Shown: positions 10,001 through 20,531 of the stretch, piece by piece | How the letters are laid out: the number at the start of each line of letters is the position of its first letter | How positions within the stretch are numbered: the stretch's first letter is position 1 | Source of the DNA: Lingula anatina | Lineage: Eukaryota > Brachiopoda > Lingulata > Lingulida > Lingulidae | Direction: 5' to 3' | Assembly (NCBI RefSeq): GCF_001039355.2 | Contig: NW_019774269.1 | Location: forward strand, 7,327-31,192 | Length of the DNA stretch: 23,866 bases | The notes under the pieces: generated by a model | Databases searched by the model: none | Seen by the model: only the letters and a program-made list of their open reading frames with translations | What the model was told of the DNA's origin: nothing | Program-made: the position numbers and the translations under genes

Positions 10001-13000
10001 ATGTGTCCATATGGCGAGGCAGTCACCTGTGGTCACACATGGAATCCTTCCAGCTTGTTATACAACTCAGTAGGTCAGTGTGTCACAGCAATGTCCACTA
10101 TCCTACAGTGCCTCTGTGACCTGTGACTCAGTGCCCTTGGAGAGAATATTAATCCTGAGAGAGAACCCTGCCCTTGTGGCACTCAGAGACGGCAGGCTGG
10201 TCACACACACACACAGGACACTACCTCCTTCTCCCGCCACCAGTGGAAAGTCAGCTTGACCGCCGGTCAGAGACAACAACAGGGTGGGGTCAGTCAAGCC
10301 ACTTGATAGTCTCAGGTCAGCAAAGCCAGGTATGTGTGGACACAGGTCAGCTGGTATGGGGGACTGGACATACAGGTGTCTTACGGCCAGAATCAGGTGT
10401 TCCTACACAGAGCACACAGCTGTCCTACTATACTAACTAATACCTGGTCATCATCATCATCACTGCATACCACAGATGTAGAATATATGAATAATGTATT
10501 CCACAGAGAACAGGTGCCTCTCTTTCTTCACTGGGGCCCTGGCAGTCAGGCGACCCAGGCATGCAATCTGTCACGCATGGAAGCAATATGGAGAGAACTG
10601 GTCTTGTGAAAAAGTAGGTCATAGACTGAAATCTACGTGCACTGCTCACTTGTAACATTTCAGCTCCAACATTTCCATATGTGCCACAGGCTGAGGTTAT
10701 AAGCGAAGTTATGAGAACCTTTCTTTTTTTAATTTTTTGAACTATGGAGACTAGCTCACTTGATAAATGAACTGGCTTAAAAGAAATAGCTGAATAATGC
10801 TGACAAGGTTTTTATGTAATTTTTGGCCATGGAAAACCAGGTGTTGGTTTCATCTTTTATCATTACAACAATAAGTCTTACAGTGATAAAGGCATACTTA
10901 GGCCAATTTTGGGACATACATTCTTTAGTAAAATGGGTCTCAGACAGGCCACTTCTTGAGCAATATATTTCTTAACTGGCTAATGCATTAGCCACATGAC
11001 ACACCACGTTTTTTAGAGTCCCAACAGGTTGAACAACCAAATTTATCTATTGTTGGCTCAAACAATTCCACTTCTGTCCCCCGTCAAGGTGCATAGAACC
11101 TCTGGGAAATCTGAACACATCAACTAAGTTAATGCCTATCCATGAACATGGGTCACATCACTTTACAATTTCAACAGAAAATCAACAACGACCATTAATA
11201 AAATATTCCAAACAAGTGCACCAACAGAACTGTCTTAGGCTTCGTTCACATGCAATGTCTATTTTCTAAATTCTATTTTCTATTCGCGCTATCTTATGAT
11301 CACGGTCTGTGCACTGAATATCCCGCCGCGTAATTACTGGCTCGCGCTGCCAGTAATTACGCCGTGGGATATTCAGGGCACAGACTGTGATCATAAGACA
11401 TACCGCGAATAGAAAATAGAATTTAGAAAATAGACATTGCATGTGAATGAAGCCTTAAGTCAATAGTCCAGGTGGATTGTATCAAAATCTGCTTTTACCA
11501 CTTTATATCCCTGAATTGACTTATAACTGACACATATGGCCAGAGAATAGAAACTCACAAAAGTGAGAAAAACATTCCACCATGATACAGTGAATGTTGA
11601 GATGGGTTGGGACTAAAACCATGAGTACTGCCACACTAACTCAGAATGACAATCATTAAATGTAAAATCAACTGTTTGCCAGTAATGACCAAACAAACAC
11701 TTATCTACATGTTTCTGTACATAATTCCACAAAATTATAAATAATAAAACAAACTTTTTTCAACTTTCAAGAATCCTGTTAAATATTCATACCATCATCA
11801 TCAGTAACAATACAAACATTGAAATACCACATCTTCATCAACAGAAACAAGTAAAGATTGAAAAAGATATTAAAATTTGTTTTAAAGGTGGCAGCACATA
11901 TATGGGTACCAAGAAACTCTTCCCAATCTATCTGTTCAAATAAGGAATGTGTCATTTATTATTTTTTATTGTGACTAATTTCATTTCCCAACACAAAGTC
12001 ATGTTAGTAAAACCTTTAAAAATATTTTGGAAAACCGAGCATAATCAATTTCATTTTTTTTCTTTCAGTAGAGGTATAAAATGATAAGACTTAAAAACCA
12101 CACGCTGAAATGTGTAAAACATGCCAGAACACAACATATTAAAAGCAGATGCGCACACATATAAAATGTACCAACCTTCATCCGGAACAACTGCTGGTAC
12201 TGGAGTCTCTTGGACAGCAGTTACTGGTTCCTTGACAACAGATGCAATTTCTTCCCTTTTCACGGCTGGTGCCGCAGCAGGTGCACCTTTACTTGGGGCA
12301 GCACCATCAACTGTGCTTTCACCACTAACCGCACTACTATCTCTAGTCCTTTCATCGCCCTCTACAGGGGCACTAGTCCTTTCTGTGCTCAATGGCACAT
12401 CAACCTCTGTGGCGCTAGACACAGAGACTTCCGCCGTTTTAACCTCACTGGCTCTTTGAGCAGCAGCCACCTCCTTAGTGTCTTTAACGTCTGAGCTAGC
12501 TGCAGTGGGGACTGTGACCTGCTGTGGAGACGTTGTGGTCTCCTGAGGCACGTCCTTCTCTTGGAGTGTGTCATCTTCCTCTTGGTTTGTTCCACCTTCG
12601 CTGGTGGTGGTGGTGGTGGCCACCGTGGGCTGCTGCACTGCGTCCTCTTGTTTGGTAGGGTCCTCTGGTTCTGCCGTTGCCATGCCAACGTGGTCTGGGT
12701 GCCTGGGAACAGGGTGCTGCATGCCGGGCTTTAACGTGGCGGCCACTTGTGCCGCAAACTGGGCTGCAATCTCGTTCTGATTGAGGCCTGCTGGAGGCGG
12801 TGTACTCTGGAAGGAATTATGGGAAAAATATTAAATAAATTCTGATGACTTTTAAATGTTTTCCCCCTGCTCCCCCCTCATTTTATTTGGATGAAAAAAA
12901 TCAGTCAATCAGAGATAGAACATAGTCTCCACTGAAAATTCAGAAGAACGAAAGTCTGAAATTATCTCATCATGTGACTGGTTTCCAGTTCTCATGCCTT

Positions 13001-15121
13001 ACATGATCATCTCATTTTGGAGGAAAAGTGTACACAAAAGAGACAGCCTGCATATTTTTTTCAACGTTAATTTTTCAAAGACCTTGCTATAACAGGGCAT
13101 AATCTAAAACCAAGTCTCTCTGTTCAAACATAACAAGATGGGCCCATTTCCTGGGTCACTTCATAGTCCAATTTTTGGAATTGTCTTTGCTAGTGCTGCT
13201 ATTTGGCACCAAGCACAGAAACAATTAAATTTTCTTTCTCAATAGTACATGTCCAGTAAAAAGACTCATAATTCAGAAACTTCTGAACTTACTGAACTAG
13301 TTGGTGTGTCCCTGGCACTAGAGCTGTCAGACAGCGGAGGTGTGCCTGATTTCTGAGCGCCGCTGATGTGTGTGATGTCCTCCGTGATGTCCTTGCCCGT
13401 GTTCGGGTTCACGATCTGGATGATCCTCTTCTCCCGCTTCTGATACGTTTGCTGCGGAGTCATGGCGGCTGAGGGTTGAGAGGGCGGCCGCGCTGGTTGC
13501 TGTAGTGTCATCTGTTGGGGGTTGGAGGGAGGGTAATACACTGGAATAGAAGTATATACAGGGAACTGATAAGAGACCTAATTTACAGTAAAACATGCTC
13601 CATTTAGTTTTATAAAGTTCAGCATATAATTTATGATAAAATTTTTGCTGGTGATTACTGTGATATTTTGGGTGACAGGCAAACAGATCAGCTGCACTCA
13701 TTGTGAAAGATGGCTCATCACAAAAATTCATTTGATTAGTACATTATATATATATGCTGATTATATTATTAATATTATCATCATGTACTCACAAGTGGGT
13801 GTAGGTTGTCGTATCTGTGTTTTCTGGAAGAAAGGCGCTGTGGTGGTCTGTGCTGAGCTGTACTCTGACGTGGGCGTGGGCTGACTGGTTTGTCCCGTCT
13901 GATAATACGGCTGGGTCGCCACAAACTGACCCTGTTGAGACGTGGTGATGTACTGGGGCCGGATGCCTTGAGGGGCTTGATACTGAAAGTGAAAGTGAAA
14001 GTAGGAGTTTGTTAGACTAAAATTTCAACTGACCCTTAAGTATTAATGGTACGCGCAGCAAACTTCTACCTCAACTCAACAGTTAACTTAACTGGCCAAC
14101 AATTAAAAAAAAAAAAAAAATTCAATATCTGGACTTTCAAAGTCTGTTAGATGGTTACCATGACAATGATACATTCTCCACAATCCCCTCAGTCATGCAA
14201 TTCATCTGTTAACAGACACTAAGGCAAGAGGAGGATTTACACAAAAGTAACAACTGAAGTACATGTTTGAACATTTTCATAAAATGAACCCCACACAATG
14301 ACAGAAAACTTTCTTAAAAATGCCACACAGATCTATATTAGGGTTGAGGTGGCCAAAACTCAAAACTAAAATACTAAGATTTCCACATAAATCCAGCACA
14401 TTTTCACAATCTTTCATCTTTTGTGGACCCTCACCTGGATGACCATGGGCTGTGGCTGTGGGATATAGGTGCCCTGGCCGGGCTGCTGCATATACATCTG
14501 GGGCATGGTGTTGTACGGGTACTGCTGGTTAGGACTAGTGCCGTACTGCGCCTGCATCTGGCGCGTCGCCTGCCCCTGGTTGGGCATGCGCTGAGACATC
14601 GTGGGCTGCGGGCTTCGGAAAAACGGCTGTGGAGAGAACGAGAAAACATGGAAGTGTGAGTGAAGTGGTATGATTTTGTACATTTTGATCTCTCTCTCTC
14701 AAGTTCACAAAGCTAACATTAATAACAAATAGACATACTACATTTAAGATGCCAATAAAAGTTTTGTTTTCTGTTAAATACTGCTGAACGCTATCCTGGT
14801 TCAAAGATCAAACATTTTTAGAGCACATATAATGCCCCTAAACAATGAGCTGAACACTGCATTCATTTTCTTCCTATATTTCTATCATCTCAAATTGATG
14901 CTTTGGTGGTGTAATAATACCAAAATCTTTCAAGATATTTTAAGATCATCTTGATGGCATACAGCACGTAATTAAAAGCTGCATGAAACTTTTTCCTTTA
15001 TTACCTTTCTAAGTGTTGAACCTTTTGAACTTTATCCTGCATTAATAATAATAAGTTGTATACAGAGAGCAAAAATATAATCACCCCACATTATACTTTT
15101 GAAAATTTATCAGCACTATTT

Positions 15122-15193
<72 letters not shown>

Positions 15194-18100
15194 TACAAAG
15201 TGAATTTTGNCTCTCTCAAGTTCACAAGGCTAACATTAATAACAAATAGAGATACTACATTTAAGATGCCAATAAAAGTTTTGTTTTCTGTTAAATACTG
15301 CTGAACGCTATCCTGGTTCAAAGATCAAACATTTTTAGAGCACATATAATGCCCCTAAACAATGAGCTGAACACTGCATTCATTTTCTTCCTATATTTCT
15401 ATCATCTCAAATTGATGCTTTGGTGGTGTAATAATACCAAAATCTTTCAAGATATTTTAAGATCATCTTGATGGCATACAGAACATAATTAAAAGCTGCA
15501 TGAAATTTTTCATTCATTACCTTTCTACGTGTTGAACCTTATGAACTTTATCCTGCATTAATAATAATGAGTTGTATACAGAGAGCAAAAATATAATCAC
15601 CCCACATTATACTTTTGAAAATTTATCAGCACTATTTTATATATATATATATATCGTACAAAGTTAATTTTCTTGTTCAATGAACTTAATATCACTGTCT
15701 GTAGCCCATTATATGTCACATAAATAATTCACAAGGCATTATATCTACTCTGAATACATCAATAATAATGAATTCCACATTGATGTGAAGGAAAATAATA
15801 TAGATCTAAAATTCTGGTTCACCTGTAACTACTGCCAGCATATCTACTTTAACAACAGAACCAATATAATCACACAGTGTCATAATCATCATTTTTTTTT
15901 TCAGTTTTATCCTGGAGAAAGCAGCAAACAGCTGTAGTAACTTTGAAGATAATACCCTCACGGCTTTTGACAAGAAGAATATCATTCACAGTTTACATTT
16001 ATCTCATGACACTATTCCTTCAAACCACACATTTTACTTTCCACGTCACATTTACCTTATTTTTGGGTCAATGACATAGATTCTAGGGACATAATCCACA
16101 AAAACAGCAGTCAACCATTTCACACATGATGTCCCCGAAATACGACTCACGTGGCCCTATTTCTCCTATACATCCAATGACTTGTGTCTGCCCGTACAGA
16201 AGCATATGTGTGAAGTCAAATGCTAATCCCCTCAATAAATAAACCATCTGTGCAGCGTCAGGCGCTCTCTGCATGTGAACTAAGACATCTGTGTAGGAGG
16301 AAAGAGGATAATGTCACCACGTCACTGCGCTTCAGCTATGTGACACATGTTCATTTGTCAACAAAGGCCCATTGGCAAGAAATAGGTTGACTGCGGTTTG
16401 AAAAGGATGATTTACAGTTTATTTCAAATTATAAATGTATCTTATTACATATTTATCTACCTACGTATCTTTCTATTCATTTACTTACAAATTTTTCCTA
16501 GCTACCTATTTCCTCACAATGTCATTATCAGAAAGATGGACAGCAGTCATTTTATAAAAGACAAAATATGTCAATGTGACCTTCAGCCTCTACTTGGATG
16601 GCCTGCCATCTGTTCACATTCACAGTGCCGACGACTGACTTCCATGAACTGATCCCCGGTAGCAGCCAACAATCAATAGAAAACAAAGCCAAGGGCTTCC
16701 ATCACTGAGAAATGTGTTATTTCCACTTCTTCAAAGAAAATATAACTTGACTTGTGTTGGAAAACATCAAAATGGTACCTAATTTCAAAACGGTCAAATT
16801 CACACTGAATTTGGTAGAGCAAATCTGGGCAAACCACAATATCGGGATTGCCCCCAACTGTCAATCATCTCATAAAGCATCCACCCACGCTCGTACCTCT
16901 CTTCCGCCATTACCACCCTCATCATCATTACCACCCTCATCGTCCTGAGGCATCTGTCGCACATGACAGCTTAGCAAGTGCCCCATGAGGGAGCGAACCA
17001 GTCCAGTTACCAGAGGAATAACGCGCCCATGGCCACTGTGTCCTTACACTTGTGCCACGTCTGACAAAACATCTCTTAGTACAGGCACCAAGATCTAAAA
17101 TATCCCCTAGTTAAATAGGAATCTTAATCAGTACTGGACTTGAGTAATGCTGTACAAACTTTGCGCTTGCTGATTCAGAGGCCCGGGCCCTTGACGGTAA
17201 GATAGCAGCCCCGAGACATGGATTTCTAATCCAAACTTTATCTCTCTCTGCAATACATACAGGTCCTCAAATGCTCTGAGAGGGAGAAGTTTATCGTTAA
17301 ACAGCCAGCAAAAGTCCAATGTTTACCCACACTTGGCTGGTTTGAGTCTTGGCGCATTTAAACCCAAATTGTGACAACTTATCTTAGAACAGTGAGAAAA
17401 AAGTGAATTTACCAGTGATCCAGGGGATCTTCTGTAAGAGAAATGAGACCACGTTATCTCCGATCTTTAATCCCTTGAGATTCGATTATGCTACCTAATC
17501 ATGAATTACCGCTGTCAGTCAGTCCAATATGACCACTTGTCTGAACACGGCTCATACACACCTTATATAATTATTGTGTGTATATAGTTAATATTAACTT
17601 GGGTCACATATGCACCAAGTATTTACTTAATGAAAAATTGATATCAAAAATTGACATAAATGCCAAACATATGAAAGTTTGTTGGTATAACCGTGGATAT
17701 AAAACTGTGATTTTACAAAGCTTCATAAAAGAGGAATTCACTTTTCAACACCTGTTGTTCTGACAGGGATAACTTTTTCTAATCATCAGCTTTTCAAATC
17801 ACAGCAAGGATTAACAGGCAAGTATGCACAGTACAGGGTGACTCTAAAATCTCGGCACACCAGATATATTTTTATCTTTCATAATCTCAAAGATTTAAAT
17901 CTTTTTTTGTTTAAAAACAGGACTTTGTGAAAGGAAGGATATCATCTTAATTATACTAATATGTTACTTGAAACTAACATCTTTAATACAATTAAGACGA
18001 TAAAAAGTAAAAATAAAACAAAAAGTTACTCCACTTTACATTTTACCTTTAAGTTCAGTAACTTAAGGAGCACCATGTATGTTCAGGGAGACGTGGGAGT

Positions 18101-18700
18101 ATTTGTACAGTCTGTGTAATTTCTGAGTAAGATTAACAGCCTTCCTCAAGGTTGCTGATTACAATAAAACCTTATACCAGGAAAGGGTGTTGACCTCTGC
18201 ACTTCTTTCTACATAATTAGTTGGATTATATATGGCAGGCTTTACTTTTTAGTTTGCTAATTTAGTAAGTATATAAGGTTGCACTGCATGATATAACTGG
18301 TGAAATTATTTTTAAATTTTCAGCAGTTGATAAAAAAAGTTATAAAATGAACTTTATTTTCGATGTAAATTATGATTCATTCAGTTGTGATGTTCATAAG
18401 GCAAAAATATCCAATCTAATACTGGACACTCACATGGATGTGCTAAATGTTATGCAGCAGTGTCACTTGTGGTGACAGTTCCCTGAAGATGTCCTTGTCA
18501 AAAAAGGGCAAAATGCCAGTCTCCGCATAACCTCTAGCAGACCTACATAAGTGACCAGTATTATATTTAATATTTTTGCCTTCTGAAATATATTTAGAGT
18601 AAACTTATTTTCTGTACTTAATTCATCTTTGAAACTATTGTTAAACTGGTCCTTGGTTTGAAAAATCAGGGATAAACACCTGAAAAGATCAGTATGCTGG

Positions 18701-18747
<47 letters not shown>

Positions 18748-20495
18748 CAGGTCACATTGTGTTAGGTGAGATAGGCAGCAATTTCAACACACAGACAGTT
18801 GCACCTTCAGGTCACATCTCAGGACATTGTTATTAACACGTACAACCTGGCATGTCCTCTGTTGACTTCTTTGTACATAATCTTATCAATTTTATTTTTA
18901 GTTTCAAAATGATGACTATTTCAAATCCATTTCAACTTCCTGTACTCCAGTCTGTTTTAAATTCAGTGTTTTTGCCCCTTTTTTTCTTCGATCTTTCTGA
19001 ATTAGATGTGCAATTAAAAGACAAAAATATCCAGTTAATTCCCACCTCTGACAAACAGCTTTACCAGCCATGTACTCCACTGAAATCTAAATAGTCTCTT
19101 GCTCTTTAAACATCAAATTATTTTATTTAAGTCTCAAAATTTACTCATATCTCACATGTCATTTACTCAGTTGGTTAGTGGCTAGCATATAAAGGTACTG
19201 AGGTTGTGCCGCCATACTCTGTTATCTCATATATCTATCAGCATCTCACCTGTTGTATGCCTAGTTGGTTAGTGGCTGGCATATAAAGGTACTGAGGTTG
19301 TGCTGCCATACTGTTGTCTCATATAATCTATCAATATCTCACCTGTCGTATACCCTGTTGGTTAGTGGCTGGCATACAAAGGTACTGAGGTTGTGCTGCC
19401 ATACTGTTGTCTCATATAATCTATCAATATCTCACCTGTCGTATACTCTGTTGGTTAGTGGCTGGCATATAAAGGTACTGGGGTTATGCCGCCATACTCT
19501 GTTGTCTCATATAATCTAACAATATCTCACCTGTCGTATACTCTGTTGGTTAGTGGCTGGCATATAAAGGTACTGAGGTTGTGCCGCCATACTCTGTTGT
19601 CCCGAGGGGTTGTTCTGTGCCGCCATCTGCTGGGCTGACTGAGGAGCTAGGGGCGGCTTGTTTAGATCATGAGTGGTGGCTCCAGTGGCTGACACTATAG
19701 CTGTACGAACCTGCAGGGACAGAAACAAAGATCGAAATGAACCGATCACAACTTTCTTGTCCAAGTTGTTTTCCATTTTCTTTCATGTGTTTTCTGTACG
19801 GACAGAAACAAATATTAAAATGAACCTAAGTTGTTTTCCATTTTCTTTCATGTGTTTTCTGTATGGACAGAAACAAATACTGAAAAGAACCAACCACAAC
19901 TTTCTTGTCCAAGTTGTTTTCCATTTTCTTCATCTGTTTTTGAAAGCATAATGTTGTTTTTTGGACACTGCTGCCTTGTTAATGAAATGAATTAACTAAC
20001 TCCTACTCAGGGATTGAGAAATAATAAGTAATCCATTAGTACAGGAGGTAGAATGGAAGACATGCTGTCAAATAAAATTATCAGGTGGAAGCTTTTAATT
20101 AGCACTCTCTTGATGTAAAGAGCTGTTTGGAAAACATGCAGAAATGAAACTACTTCTGTACTTGACACCTTGCACTGACATAGGAGCATTCACAACCTGA
20201 TGATACTCGGACTAACAAGTCCATGGATCAAATACTTGAAAACATGTACCAAGATTAAATTGCTCTGCCCCTGCTGGAAAAGCGTAGGAGAAAGAAAATC
20301 AATAACACAATTTTAAGGAGATTATGCAGCTTGCTTTCAAGTTTCCCTATAGTTAGTCCACATATCAACTGGTTGTTAATGCTCCCAATGGCTCTACAAG
20401 CAGAAGTGTGCTTCATGGTGGAACAGATGCTGTTGTCTTGACCTGCATATGTGAGTGCATGTGTATGTGTGTGAGAATGAGAGACAGGGCGCATT

Positions 20496-20531
<36 letters not shown>

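Larger units (their letters stand above)
3891..12175. other. 8.3-kb intron 6 of eIF4G
   Basis: It lies between exons 6 and 7 with phase-1 borders. Contents: the 92-bp satellite (4527-4808), the candidate exon at 7420-7453 with a GC-richer region above it, the 9-nt microexon candidate, the degenerate array near 8640-9100, AGGTCA half-sites, and the 217-bp palindromic MITE. Otherwise it is AT-rich non-coding DNA with no transposase, reverse transcriptase or RNA gene recognised. Confidence 0.75.
14627..19530. other. 4.9-kb intron 2 of eIF4G
   Basis: It contains the duplicated block around the N, MITE family B, a (GT)n tract, the second copy of the 75-bp dispersed repeat and, next to exon 2, the border-copying tandem array. 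The true length is probably about 0.5 kb less if the duplication is an assembly error. No other exon or gene was recognised. Confidence 0.75.

Noticed and set aside
12121-12780. Long plus-strand open frames opposite exon 6.
   Set aside because: They are antisense shadows of the Thr/Ala/Val-rich exon, which has proper splice borders and phase on the minus strand.
15121-15321. Minus-strand frame duplicated from 14535-14804.
   Set aside because: It exists twice only because of the duplicated block at the N and ends in (AT)n-encoded residues; it is not a gene.
17837-17870. ACAGGGTGACTCTAAAATCT resembles a mariner-type terminal repeat.
   Set aside because: No matching inverted end was found within the next kilobase and there is no transposase remnant.
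19265-19519. Plus-strand frame with repeated [15 protein letters not shown] units looking like a repeat protein.
   Set aside because: It is the antisense reading of the tandem array derived from exon 2.
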